DNA of 64,000 nt from Isosphaera pallida ATCC 43644 (GTDB lineage Bacteria; Planctomycetota; Planctomycetia; Isosphaerales; Isosphaeraceae): NCBI RefSeq assembly GCF_000186345.1, contig NC_014962.1, forward strand, positions 1,984,001-2,048,000, given 5' to 3'. This document shows positions 25,715 through 35,217 of the stretch, piece by piece (position 1 is the stretch's first letter; the number at the start of each line of letters is the position of its first letter). A program made the translations under genes and the position numbers. Under the pieces are notes generated by a model. That model ran no database searches, had not been told where the DNA came from, and saw only the letters and a list, made by a program, of their open reading frames with translations.

Positions 25715-26232
25715 GGTCGGGACCGTCTCCTGGAGGGAGTGAACGAACGGCTCGTCGGATGGATTGCCCCTTCGGCTAACTGTCGTTGACGTTCGAAGGC
25801 AGCACGTGAGCCGCGCTGTCGATTGAATTCGGCGACCAATTCGGTGACACGCCGCAACTCCTCGGGTGCAGCCGGTTCGAGGGGGATCTCGCGCCAGGGC
25901 GTCGAGGCATCGGCGGGGGTCACCAGCTCGGAAGAATTGCCCGGAGACGACTCCGCGCTGACTGTCGGCTGGGCATCGCCGGCGTCATGGTCAGCCACCA
26001 GCGTTCGGGAGAGATTGAGACGTTTGATGCCCGTTGAAAAGGAGGGGGTTGTGGCACGTTCGTCTTGGGCAACCGGAAGGGGAAGTCGGGGCGGTCCACA
26101 ACGAACTCCCAAAAGGGTGAGCAACTCACACAAGTCGTCGGCCTCACGCACGTGAACGCGGATGGCGCGGCCTTGATCGACCAGTTCGGTGGGTGGAATC
26201 GGGTCAGCGGGGGAGGACGGTGTCATTGTCAT
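25711..26232 (-). CDS. Hypothetical protein, coupled to the gene that follows
   Basis: A 173-residue soluble protein with no recognised domain. The first 50 residues (VDQGRAIRVHVREADDLCELLTLLGVRC) look folded; the middle is Ser/Thr/Pro-rich and the end is basic (SFTPSRRRSRP). Its main support is the four-base start/stop overlap with the membrane protein gene downstream and codon use like the neighbours. The start may be either of the two closely spaced ATG codons encoding MTM. Confidence 0.55.
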   Translation of the reverse strand: MTMTPSSPADPIPPTELVDQGRAIRVHVREADDLCELLTLLGVRCGPPRLPLPVAQDERATTPSFSTGIKRLNLSRTLVADHDAGDAQPTVSAESSPGNSSELVTPADASTPWREIPLEPAAPEELRRVTELVAEFNRQRGSRAAFERQRQLAEGAIHPTSRSFTPSRRRSRP

Positions 26233-26305
26233 GATGAATGGACTCTACAACACCATTGTGCGATCAAGATGCCGATGACGATCGAATCCTTGTTTTGGAT
26301 GCGGT

Positions 26306-27160
26306 TCAATTGGGACGGGTGAGGTGATAAAGCAAGATGCCGGTGGCCACGGCCAGGTTGAGCGAGTCCGCGCCTGGACGCATGACAATGGTGGTCAGTT
26401 GGTCGGCGCGTTGAACCCAGCACGGTTCCAGACCATGCGCTTCGGATCCCAACAACAAGGCGACCCGATCCGGCCAGGTAATCCGATCGAAAGGAACCAC
26501 CGTCGCGCCGGGTTTGAGCGCGGAGGGTCCCGCCGGCTCGCAAACCGCCGCCGCCAGAAGATGGTCGCCCAGACCCGCCAGGTAGTCCAGCGCAGCAGCC
26601 ACGTTGCTGGCTTCGACCACTGGGAAGGCCAGGGAGGCTCCCATCGAAACGCGGGTCACTCGCCTAGAAAGAGGGTCGGGACATCCCGGACCCACGACCA
26701 GGCCCACGGCCCCCATCACATCCCCCAGACGAATCAACGCGCCCAGATTCTCCGGGTTGAACAGCGCGGGACAGACCAGCACGACCGATCGACCCGACCG
26801 CGCCGTCACCCTTTGGGAGGCGGCGAGCAGTTGGTTCAAGGTGGGGGCGTCGGCACGGATTCCACAGCCAAGCACTCCTTGATGGAAGTTGAAACCCACC
26901 AAATCTCTCAAACGCTCGCGGGAAAGGGTGAAGATGGTCAGTTCCTCCACCGGCAACCTCCGAGCGAGTTCCACTTGATCCTCCACGACCAACACCGTCT
27001 CCAAACGATGGGCGCTCCGCGCCAGACGCTCCACCAGCTTCCAACCCTCCACCACAAACCGTCGGCCATCGCGGTTGACGTTCTGTTTCTTCAACGCCCG
27101 AAAAACCGCCAACCGTGGGTCGTCCAGGTCGTCCAGTGCAGTCCATGTCCATAACGTCAT
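26306..27160 (-). CDS. SpoU/TrmH-family RNA methyltransferase
   Basis: A 2'-O-ribose methyltransferase of the SPOUT class. The three family motifs are present: NPENLGALIRLGDVMGA (motif 1, about residue 130), LLLGSEAHGL (motif 2) and SLNLAVATGILLYH (motif 3), which form the SAM-binding knot. The N-terminal 70 residues resemble the RNA-binding substrate domain (FRALKKQNVNRDGRRFVVEGWKLV). Target RNA (tRNA or 23S rRNA) cannot be told. ATG 27160 gives 284 residues; ATG 27217, one base past the stop of the histidine kinase gene, is a possible start that would couple the two genes. Confidence 0.88.
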   Translation of the reverse strand: MTLWTWTALDDLDDPRLAVFRALKKQNVNRDGRRFVVEGWKLVERLARSAHRLETVLVVEDQVELARRLPVEELTIFTLSRERLRDLVGFNFHQGVLGCGIRADAPTLNQLLAASQRVTARSGRSVVLVCPALFNPENLGALIRLGDVMGAVGLVVGPGCPDPLSRRVTRVSMGASLAFPVVEASNVAAALDYLAGLGDHLLAAAVCEPAGPSALKPGATVVPFDRITWPDRVALLLGSEAHGLEPCWVQRADQLTTIVMRPGADSLNLAVATGILLYHLTRPN

Positions 27161-27218
27161 GGAATCGTCAACTCGGAAGGAATTCCCCAATTGGTCCGAC
27201 TTCCAAGTCGGATTCATC

Positions 27219-30200
27219 TCAAACCCTGGACTTGAACACCCTTTCTTCCCGCTTCGTCCAGACCCGCTCCAAAATCGTTTTGAGATCGCGTGAACTGAAA
27301 GGTTTCGCCAGATACTCATCAAAGCCTTCGCGCAAGCAACGTTCTCGCTCCTCTTCCAGGGCGTGGGCTGTCAGAGCGACGATGGGAAGCGTGAACTTCC
27401 GCTCCCGGAGAATCTTGACCGCTTGGCGACCATCCATGACGGGCATGGAGATATCCATCAACACGAGGTCGAATCCTTCGGGTTCAGCCAACACGCGCTC
27501 GACGCCAAGTTCTCCGTTTTCGGCGGTCTCCACCGCCAAGCCCAGACGCTTTAGCGAGTAGGAGATCACGCGCCGGTTATCCGGGGTATCCTCCACTAGC
27601 AAAACCCTTCGGCCTTGAAAGAGGGTGGAAGAACCGCTGGGCAGAGAGTATTCAAGTTTGGGGTCGGGAGGGGGTTGGTTTTGCGAATCACGCTTGGGAG
27701 CAGAATCGTGGTCCGGTTTGGTCTTGGCAAGAGCAACCGGTGCGGATGATGGCGACGCTAAAGAGGAGAAATCCAGCACGGCAGATCGCTGGCTGGTCTG
27801 GCGCGGAATCAACGATTGTGGCAGCTGAATCCATCCGAGTTTCTCCAGACTGGCGGGCAAGGTGGCCAGATCGAGTGGGATTCGTAACTCGAAGGTTGAC
27901 CCGAATCCAGGTGAACCGGTCACGGTCAGATCCCCACCCATCAACCGGGCCAAGCGCCGCGAGATGGACAAGCCCAATCCGGTCCCCTCGTTGGTCTGGC
28001 CAGCGAGGCGACGCCCCTGCTGGAACGGCTGGAACAACACCGCTTGATCGGCGGGATCGATCCCCGCGCCAGTGTCGCGGACCGCAATCACCAAATTGCG
28101 TTGCGAGCTTCCCATTAAGGTAGGGGTAGGGTCGCGGCCCGGCACGTTCCTCATGAATGACGTGGTTCCGGTTGACGAATCATTCGAGTTGGGAAAAGGA
28201 GTCGAAGGAGCAATGGAACTGGATTCCTCGTGGGTTTCTACGCCCAAAATCACTTCGATCTCTCCTTGCTCCGTGAATTTGACCGCGTTGGACACGAGGT
28301 TGTGCAGAATCTGCCGCAAACGGGTGGGATCCACCAGGATTTGGGCGGGGATTGAGGTGGCAGTCCGAGCCGAGAGACTGAGGTTTTTGGAGAACGCCGA
28401 ACGAGCATGGCTGACAAGCACTTCCTTCACGATTTCAAGAGGTGAAGTAGGAAGAGGTTCGACCCGGACGCTGTTCGCCTCCAGTTTGGACAAATCCAGA
28501 ATGTCATTGATGAGTCGAAGCAGATGATCGCCGTTGCGTAAGATGGAGCGGATCGAGTCGCGCGAGATGGAGTCGCTCCCCTGCATGATCGCCTGATCGC
28601 GGAGGATTCGAGCGTAACCTAGGATCGCAGTCAATGGGGTGCGGATTTCGTGACTCATGTTGGCCAAAAACGCCGACTTGGCCCGCTGATCGGCGTTGGC
28701 TTTGCGGGTCGCCCGTTCTGCCTCAGCCAATGCGTGTTTCAAAGCTCGAGTGCGCCGAAAGATCAGGTCGCGGGTGGTTCGCGTCCGGCCAATGAGGAGG
28801 ATGAACCCCATTTGCAAACTGATCGCCACGCCTAACCCCGCCATCGACAACAATAGCACCGTCGAGGAGAATTGGTCCGCCACCGCGGCCGTCAGTGGCC
28901 GAATCTCAAGCCTCCAAACCCGGTCGGCGAAGGTGAAGGTCTCCGGCGTAGGCTGAACTGCGACCAGCAGGGAATCCCGACCACTCCGCTCACGCACGAA
29001 GAGAACGCTGGCGTCGCTTGGCGAAGCTGGGGCGCCGATTGTCGCCACCCCTAGATCAAGCAACCGAACCTGGAAGCGGGTTTCCGGGTCCATCTCCGGA
29101 AGATTGAGAAATCGTTCGATGAAACGTTCGGGATTCAGCTCCACCACACACCAACCGCGAAGCGTCTGATTTCGCGCGTTGAAGACAGGTTGGATCAACC
29201 ACATCCCGTACTGACGATTGAATCCCTGGGCGGAGCGTGGATCATTCCCGGAAAACCAAAGGGTCCTCTCCCCGTCGGGCGGTTGCCGGCGAATCGCTTC
29301 GATCCTAGGATCACTTTTGATAACCCACATCCGCCATCTCGATGAGTTGTTCATCCTACTGTGGTCGAAGAAAAGAATCGAACCGGCTTCGGCGTTGGAT
29401 TCTTCGTCGTTGGCGAACCAAGCGAATCGCGCGACATCATGACTGGACGCGAACCACTTTTGCCCCAAGGCGTCCAACGCTTCCTGATCAATTCGGGGTT
29501 GCCGGGCGATTTCGGTGACGAGCGATCCGAAAAGGTGTTCTAACTCGCGTACATGATTCGCAAGCCGACTGGCGAGATGCTCCGATTCGAGTTCAAGAAA
29601 TTGGTGTCGTTGAGTTCGCTCAAACGACGTCATCGCGGCGAGGAAGACCGAGATCACCAATAAGACCAACAGAGGACACCAGAGGAGTCCGCGACGCTGA
29701 CGCGGATCGTTATCATAGGCGGCGAGGACCAAACCGGGTGTGACCAACAGAAGACCCACCGAGTCGCCCATCCACCATATCAAAATTCGTTGCGCCAGAG
29801 TCTCTAGGAACGTGGGCCATCCATTGACGAACTCCGTACCTACCGGGCTCCAGATTGAGTTCACCAGACATGAAATGGGTCCACAAATCAAAAGTGTCCA
29901 AAGAAACCGCCGCTCACGCCAACGACTGGTGGGAGGCGCGGCGAAGCAGGTGATCAAAAACCAGCCGAACAGGGCTTGGACGGTCGCTCCCAAGCCGAAC
30001 CACGCGATGAGACCGAAGGGCAGATCGGCCGAGTCGATCGGGAAGGGAGCCAACCTCGTGACGTGGAAACTCCAACTCGCCAGGATGTTGCCGATGAGGA
30101 TTCCTGGCCAAACCCGAACGCCCCAAACTAACAGGGCCGACAGCGCGACTCCGGCGGCAGGCCAAAGGAACGAGGGATAGTTGGGGAAGGCATTGACCAC

Positions 30201-30374
30201 CTGGGCCATCCAGGAGACGGCAAAATAGCCTAGGGCCAGAACCGCGATCCTGGCGAAATCTCCGGCCCACGACCGAGGGGGGGTTGTCCACGACGCTGCA
30301 GGGCACCTCCGGCTCAAACGGATCCAGGCCAATCGACGCGGAGGCTCAGACTTTGACTCGTTCGTCGTGTTCAT
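27219..30374 (-). CDS. MASE1 hybrid sensor histidine kinase/response regulator
   Basis: A 1051-residue membrane signalling protein. Residues about 35-265 are a multi-helix MASE1-like sensor (FPNYPSFLWPAAGVALSALL). A periplasmic sensor region of about 240 residues follows, bounded by a membrane helix near 515. The HisKA domain has H575 in NMSHEIRTPL; the ATPase domain has N-box LVSNAVKFTEQG and G-box GTGLGLSISRRLA; the C-terminal receiver has acceptor D974 in LVLMDISMPVMDG and the conserved Lys in LAKPFS. No output domain is present, so a separate phosphotransfer partner is expected. GGAAGGAC directly precedes ATG 30374. Confidence 0.93.
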   Translation of the reverse strand: MNTTNESKSEPPRRLAWIRLSRRCPAASWTTPPRSWAGDFARIAVLALGYFAVSWMAQVVNAFPNYPSFLWPAAGVALSALLVWGVRVWPGILIGNILASWSFHVTRLAPFPIDSADLPFGLIAWFGLGATVQALFGWFLITCFAAPPTSRWRERRFLWTLLICGPISCLVNSIWSPVGTEFVNGWPTFLETLAQRILIWWMGDSVGLLLVTPGLVLAAYDNDPRQRRGLLWCPLLVLLVISVFLAAMTSFERTQRHQFLELESEHLASRLANHVRELEHLFGSLVTEIARQPRIDQEALDALGQKWFASSHDVARFAWFANDEESNAEAGSILFFDHSRMNNSSRWRMWVIKSDPRIEAIRRQPPDGERTLWFSGNDPRSAQGFNRQYGMWLIQPVFNARNQTLRGWCVVELNPERFIERFLNLPEMDPETRFQVRLLDLGVATIGAPASPSDASVLFVRERSGRDSLLVAVQPTPETFTFADRVWRLEIRPLTAAVADQFSSTVLLLSMAGLGVAISLQMGFILLIGRTRTTRDLIFRRTRALKHALAEAERATRKANADQRAKSAFLANMSHEIRTPLTAILGYARILRDQAIMQGSDSISRDSIRSILRNGDHLLRLINDILDLSKLEANSVRVEPLPTSPLEIVKEVLVSHARSAFSKNLSLSARTATSIPAQILVDPTRLRQILHNLVSNAVKFTEQGEIEVILGVETHEESSSIAPSTPFPNSNDSSTGTTSFMRNVPGRDPTPTLMGSSQRNLVIAVRDTGAGIDPADQAVLFQPFQQGRRLAGQTNEGTGLGLSISRRLARLMGGDLTVTGSPGFGSTFELRIPLDLATLPASLEKLGWIQLPQSLIPRQTSQRSAVLDFSSLASPSSAPVALAKTKPDHDSAPKRDSQNQPPPDPKLEYSLPSGSSTLFQGRRVLLVEDTPDNRRVISYSLKRLGLAVETAENGELGVERVLAEPEGFDLVLMDISMPVMDGRQAVKILRERKFTLPIVALTAHALEEERERCLREGFDEYLAKPFSSRDLKTILERVWTKREERVFKSRV

Positions 30375-30685
30375 GTCCTTCCCAATGCTCCGTGATTCGT
30401 CGATTCACCCGCGAACGGTTCACGTCGATGGATCTCCAAGCGACAATCGCTGGCGCGTCCCGAACGAAACGATCGCGGTTGGGGATCGGGCTGGCACGCC
30501 GCGACGGGCGATGAGGCCGAGAACGGCAAACTCGAAGACCCGTAGCGTGCGGCTCCTTGACATGACACTCTTGAGAATAGCTTACTCTGACCGAAAAGCC
30601 CGTTATCCAGTCCCGAAGAACGGTTTTTCCAACCAAGTTTTGGTTGGGTTGGAGCGAGTCGATGCGGTCGGTCGGTTCAGGTTCT
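30375..30685. other. Intergenic stretch with one hairpin
   Basis: No gene is supported in these 311 bp between the kinase gene and the dehydratase gene, both leftward. An 8-bp hairpin lies at 30629-30647 and the kinase promoter should be in the part near 30400-30560, but no clear motif was found. Confidence 0.5.
30629..30647. terminator. Hairpin downstream of the UxaA-family gene
   Basis: Perfect 8-bp stem CCAACCAA and TTGGTTGG with a 3-nt loop, about 40 bp after the leftward dehydratase stop codon. The T-run lies on the wrong side for leftward intrinsic termination, so the call is tentative. Confidence 0.4.
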
Positions 30686-32329
30686 CTAGAGGGTGGGACC
30701 GATGGTCCAGGGAACGAATTCGTCCTCGCCGACCCCGAGGCGGTCGCTTTTGGTGGGTTCGCCCGAGGCGACTCGGAGGATGGCTTCGAAGATCGCTCGA
30801 CCGACTTGGTCCACTGGGACGCCGTCGAGGATCACGCCGGCGTCGAGGTCCATATCGTCGATCATGCGGCGGTACATCGGCGTGTTGGTGGCGACCTTGA
30901 GGCAGGGAGTGGGACGCAACCCTAAGACGCTGCCTCGTCCCGTCGTGAAGACGAGGACGTTGGCCCCGCCTGCGACTAGCCCGGTGGTGCAAACCGGATC
31001 ATAGCCAGGCGTATCCATGAAGATCAACCCCGGACACGTTGGTGCCTGGCCGTATTCGACCACGTCGCACAACGGCGAACTGCCCGCCTTGGCTAGGGCA
31101 CCCAGCGATTTTTCATAGATGGTAGTGAGTCCTCCGGCTTTGTTACCGGGCGAGGGATTGTTGTCGATCGTCGCGCCGAAGCGCGCCACGTAGTCCTCCC
31201 ACCAAGCGATGCGATCGGCCAGTTTGGCCGCGACTTCAGGGGTGACGGCACGTTCGATGAGAAGATGTTCGGCTCCATAAATCTCGGTGGTCTCGCCTAA
31301 GATGACGGTACCGCCTTGGCCCACAACCAGGTCGGCGGCGACGCCTAGGGCGGGGTTGGCCGTGAGTCCCGAAGCGCCGTCGGACCCGCCGCACTCTAAC
31401 GCGACGCAGAGTTTGGAGGCGGGTGTCTGGCGTCGGACGTGTTGGTTGGCGGCGGGCATCAGACGCCGAACCGCTTCCACTCCGGCTTGAACGGTGGCTT
31501 CGATGCCGCCTTGCTCCTGAATGGTCAACACCAGGGGCGGCGCGTTGAGCACGTCGGCGGGGCCGCCCACGCTGGTCGCGCGCCTCAGCGCCTGCGATTC
31601 GATCAGATGGTCGGCCTGGGCAACCTCGCATCCTAAACCAATCACGACATAGCCGGCGACGTTGGGATGACGGGCGAATCCGGCCAACACCCGCGCCAAG
31701 GTTTGGTGGTCACGACCATTCAGCGGCAACCCACAACCACCCTGGTGGGTCAAGGCGAAGACGCCGTCGAGGTTGGGAAAGAGACGACGCCAGGAGGGCT
31801 CGCGAAACCGCTCGGCCACGAAACGCGAGGTGGCCGCCGAACAATTCACCGTGGAGATCACCGCCAAATAGTTGCGAGTTCCCACTCGGCCGTCGCCGCG
31901 GGGATAGCCCTGGAAGGTCCGCGGCTCCATCGGCTCGGGTCGCCACGATCCGGCTCGACCCGCCTGGGGCGAGTGTTCGACCGGTCTCTCGAACCGATCG
32001 GCTCGGAGATTGTGGACGTGAACCCAATCACCTACTTGGATCGGCTGCGATGCGAATCCGATGATTTGGCCGTATTTTCGCACCGGAGCGCCAGTCTCCA
32101 AGTCGCGGATCGCCACTTTGTGGCCTAGACCAATTTTCGTCCGGGTTTTCCATCCCGTGAATTCTTCCGATCCCTCGAAACCGGCACGCTCAAGAGGTGT
32201 GCCCGCCTCGACAGGTCGCGTGGCCACCACCACGTCGTCCTCCGGTTTGAGACGAATTGCCCAGCGAGTACCTGTTGATAAAAGAGGGGACGCACCATCC
32301 GAAGGAACCAAGGGAGTCGCGCTCGCCAT
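30686..32329 (-). CDS. UxaA-family altronate/galactarate dehydratase
   Basis: A sugar-acid dehydratase of the UxaA/GarD type, which removes water from altronate or a related aldonate. The N-terminal about 100 residues are the SAF-like domain (AIRLKPEDDVVVATRPVEAG), fused to the large catalytic domain beginning at YPRGDGRVGTRNY. Conserved segments include THQGGCGLP, GLGCEV, ECGGSDGASGLTANPALG, ETTEIYGAE and NPSPGNKAGGLTTI, with Cys residues that could hold an iron centre. At 547 residues the two domains, split in some bacteria, are in one chain. No uronate pathway partner lies adjacent, so the true substrate is open. Confidence 0.9.
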   Translation of the reverse strand: MASATPLVPSDGASPLLSTGTRWAIRLKPEDDVVVATRPVEAGTPLERAGFEGSEEFTGWKTRTKIGLGHKVAIRDLETGAPVRKYGQIIGFASQPIQVGDWVHVHNLRADRFERPVEHSPQAGRAGSWRPEPMEPRTFQGYPRGDGRVGTRNYLAVISTVNCSAATSRFVAERFREPSWRRLFPNLDGVFALTHQGGCGLPLNGRDHQTLARVLAGFARHPNVAGYVVIGLGCEVAQADHLIESQALRRATSVGGPADVLNAPPLVLTIQEQGGIEATVQAGVEAVRRLMPAANQHVRRQTPASKLCVALECGGSDGASGLTANPALGVAADLVVGQGGTVILGETTEIYGAEHLLIERAVTPEVAAKLADRIAWWEDYVARFGATIDNNPSPGNKAGGLTTIYEKSLGALAKAGSSPLCDVVEYGQAPTCPGLIFMDTPGYDPVCTTGLVAGGANVLVFTTGRGSVLGLRPTPCLKVATNTPMYRRMIDDMDLDAGVILDGVPVDQVGRAIFEAILRVASGEPTKSDRLGVGEDEFVPWTIGPTL

Positions 32330-32892
32330 GTGATCGGACTCGACGAAGTGAAGGGGGCGGGGAAGCTGAGGAACGTCAACGCGCGACTCCAGTGCCCGTC
32401 ACGCCGCCAACGCGCCAGAGTTGACCTGTCGGAAACCACTGCTCCATTAGATCAACAAATCGAAACGGATCATGTTTGAGAAAGCCGCAAGATCAAACCC
32501 AACCACGCCGGCCTGCAACTGGAGTCCCGAGGAATTGTCCCGCTCCTTGGGTGCCGAAACAAGCGACCACAAACAAGGTTCCCCACGACGTTGTAGTTTG
32601 TGGGTTGGGCAAGAGGCGCTGACCTTCTTCGCGTGAAGTGGGGACAACTCGGTTCGAACGGTTCAAGCGATGGAATCGATTGCGCCGAAGATTCAGCGGG
32701 ATCAATTCCTGGGTTCCTCGTCAACTGGAACGCCGGGATTGTCCAACATGACCTTCGTTCACGCCGGGCCGCTCGGTTTCGAGCGGGTTTGCCCTCTCCT
32801 CGACCATTTCTCCGACCGCAAATCGCGCTGGCTTCCCTCGATGAACTTAGATCGGCGCGAGGATCGTGGGTCGGGTCCGGAGGTCCCAACCG
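32330..32892. other. Divergent gene-free stretch
   Basis: About 560 bp between the leftward dehydratase gene and the rightward metallopeptidase gene. Short frames on either strand look like chance. A lower-GC patch at about 32440-32480 is the most promoter-like part, probably for the dehydratase gene, but no motif is convincing. Confidence 0.5.
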
Positions 32893-34974
32893 ATGCGTCC
32901 ACCATGCGCCGAGCGCGGCTCGGTTGCCGATGACTTCGTGCGCCGCGTCCGACGACCATACGCCCGGGCTTGGCGGCTGGTTGGCATCGAGGTGATTCGA
33001 TTGGCGATCCTGGTTGGAACGATCCTGGTCCTTGGGCGATCGTTCTTGGTGTTAGGGACCGCTGCCCAGCAGGTTCGTTCCTGGTGGCCCGCAAACCACG
33101 CGACAGCGTCTCCAGAGAGAGTGGATGTGAAGGTGGAAGGGGGTCGGGCTTGGTGGCATTGGGACGACACCCACTCCGAGACCGACCCAGCCTTGACTTC
33201 GCGGCGGTTGGTCGTGGTCTCGACATTGGCCCGAGAGGGAGGTCCGTTCCCGTTGCGGCTATCGTTGCGGACCGCCGCTACGACGCGGGAAGCGCGGGCC
33301 CCATCAAAGACCGTCGCGCCACCAATGCAGCCGGTTGTGGTCGCGCCGGGCAGGTGGCCGATTCGAGACGAGCGGTTGACGCTGGACGATCGCGTGACGC
33401 GGCTCGAAGCCGCCGCGCCGCCGCGTTCCAAACGTCCACCCCTCCCCTTGAGACGGTTCTGGATACCGGACGGGTCAGGACGTTACGCCGATCCCTCCGC
33501 CTATCGCGCGGTGGCAACCCGGCTGGGGGCCTTCGATGACCACATCCAAGTTTATGTCGATGAAGAGGATTTGCATCGGGTCACGTCCGAAACCCTAAGT
33601 GATCTGATCGATACCTTCAGCCGTCGCATCGAGCCCGCGGCGCGGTTGAGCCTGGGGCTGGGATCGCCTTACGACCTGGATGGCGATGGCCGCTTGACAG
33701 TGGTGATGTCGTGCAAGTTGGAGAACTTCGGAGGAGGGACCGAACCTCTGGAGGGGTTCATCCGCGCTGCGGATTTCGACCAGACCCTTCCCGCACCCTT
33801 GTCCAACCACGCCGATCTCCTCTGGATGTCGGCTGGTCTCAGCGCGGGACCACGCCTTCGTTCGATCCTGGCTCATGAATACACCCACGTCCTGGTGTTG
33901 TGCCGCAAGGTATTGGACCGACGCCACAAGGGGCTGGACGGACTTGAGGAAGAGTCCTGGTTGAACGAGGCCATGGCGCATTGGGTGGAGTCGCGCCACG
34001 GCTTCTCTTGGGAGAATCTGGATTATCGAGTCAGCGCGTTTCTCTCGCGTCCCGAGGCGTATCGTCTCGTGGTGCCGGATGATCACGCCGCTGGGTTGTT
34101 CCGAGGTCATGGCAACCGGGGGGCCGCCTTTTTGTTTTATCGATGGTTGACCGAGCGTTTCGGCGAGGATCTGTTAGGCCGCGTCGCCCGATGCCCCGAA
34201 CCGGGGATCGCCGCGCTCGAACAACTGCTGGGGTGGTCGTTCGACGATCTCTTCCGCGCCTGGGGGATGGACCTGTTCCTTGATGGTCTGGACCCGTGGG
34301 AGCTGGAGAGTTCGCGCGGCGGGTTGGATTTGCGGGATCGGATCGCCGACTGGCCTTTGGCCGGCCCGCGCTTCACTCGTCTGGACCCTTTGGCTAAAGC
34401 GGGCGTCGCTTGGCACTCGTGGGAGTCCCAACCCACCACACACACCTTTTTCGTAGTGGAGCCAAACCCCGGAGGTTCAACCTTTCTGGACCTGGAATCG
34501 CCCCCCGAGGCAATGGCTCGGGTGGCGATTCTGGATCTCCCCCAAGGCTGGCGTCCCTTGGACGTGACGGTGACGACCGCCGAGTCCTCCCAGCGCAACG
34601 CCAATGGAGCGACCTGTCCAGAGATGCTGTGGGTCGAGGTAACCCGAAACGGTTCGAGTTTGGAACCACCCACCCGGTTGCGAAGTCTCTCCTGGGAGCC
34701 TCTGGTTCCACGTGCCAACACGCGAGCTACGACGTTCCGTTGTGGAGGGGGCACCTGGTCGGCACCTTCGGGGTCGCGGTTGGCTCAACCGCCCGCAATT
34801 CGGGACCGCCGGCCGCGGATCGAAACCTTCGCCGCGCCAATGTTGCAGATCGACCAATCTTTGATCATCAAGGCGGTAGGCTTGGATCACCAGGGACGGC
34901 GCGTGGTGGGTTGGGCAGAATGGCGGGCGGAGGCCGGCGGAGAACGCACCTGTTCCAGCAAGGCTGTTGATTGA
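32893..34974 (+). CDS. Membrane-anchored HExxH metallopeptidase
   Basis: A 693-residue protein with one N-terminal membrane segment (VIRLAILVGTILVLGRSFLVLG) and a large extracytoplasmic part. The zinc site is HEYTH at residues 328-332, followed by the likely third ligand E359 in SWLNEAMAHWVE, a gluzincin arrangement resembling the M30 (hyicolysin-like) peptidases. Upstream, SPYDLDGDGRLTVVMS is an acidic DxDxDG loop that could bind calcium. The C-terminal about 230 residues are beta-rich, perhaps for substrate or wall binding. ATG 32893 was chosen because GGAGG precedes it; a GTG nine codons upstream is possible. Substrate unknown. Confidence 0.75.
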   Translation: MRPPCAERGSVADDFVRRVRRPYARAWRLVGIEVIRLAILVGTILVLGRSFLVLGTAAQQVRSWWPANHATASPERVDVKVEGGRAWWHWDDTHSETDPALTSRRLVVVSTLAREGGPFPLRLSLRTAATTREARAPSKTVAPPMQPVVVAPGRWPIRDERLTLDDRVTRLEAAAPPRSKRPPLPLRRFWIPDGSGRYADPSAYRAVATRLGAFDDHIQVYVDEEDLHRVTSETLSDLIDTFSRRIEPAARLSLGLGSPYDLDGDGRLTVVMSCKLENFGGGTEPLEGFIRAADFDQTLPAPLSNHADLLWMSAGLSAGPRLRSILAHEYTHVLVLCRKVLDRRHKGLDGLEEESWLNEAMAHWVESRHGFSWENLDYRVSAFLSRPEAYRLVVPDDHAAGLFRGHGNRGAAFLFYRWLTERFGEDLLGRVARCPEPGIAALEQLLGWSFDDLFRAWGMDLFLDGLDPWELESSRGGLDLRDRIADWPLAGPRFTRLDPLAKAGVAWHSWESQPTTHTFFVVEPNPGGSTFLDLESPPEAMARVAILDLPQGWRPLDVTVTTAESSQRNANGATCPEMLWVEVTRNGSSLEPPTRLRSLSWEPLVPRANTRATTFRCGGGTWSAPSGSRLAQPPAIRDRRPRIETFAAPMLQIDQSLIIKAVGLDHQGRRVVGWAEWRAEAGGERTCSSKAVD

Positions 34975-35217
34975 GGGGGCAGGACTCGCTGGAGGGGAGG
35001 ACATCCTTCCAACGACCATTTCGTCTAGACTGATGACCGAAGTGATGGAAAAGATGGAAGGCAAACGGAATCGAATCACCTCCCCGGTTCAGGCCGAGAC
35101 CCGCAACTCCAGCCGATCGCCTCGACATGAGGGGAGATCACCGGGGTTCCGCTCGAGAATTCCCCTTGGCGGTCTTGAGCGGGATCGGCGGAGGCTGACA
35201 AGCGGGAGACCCAGCGC

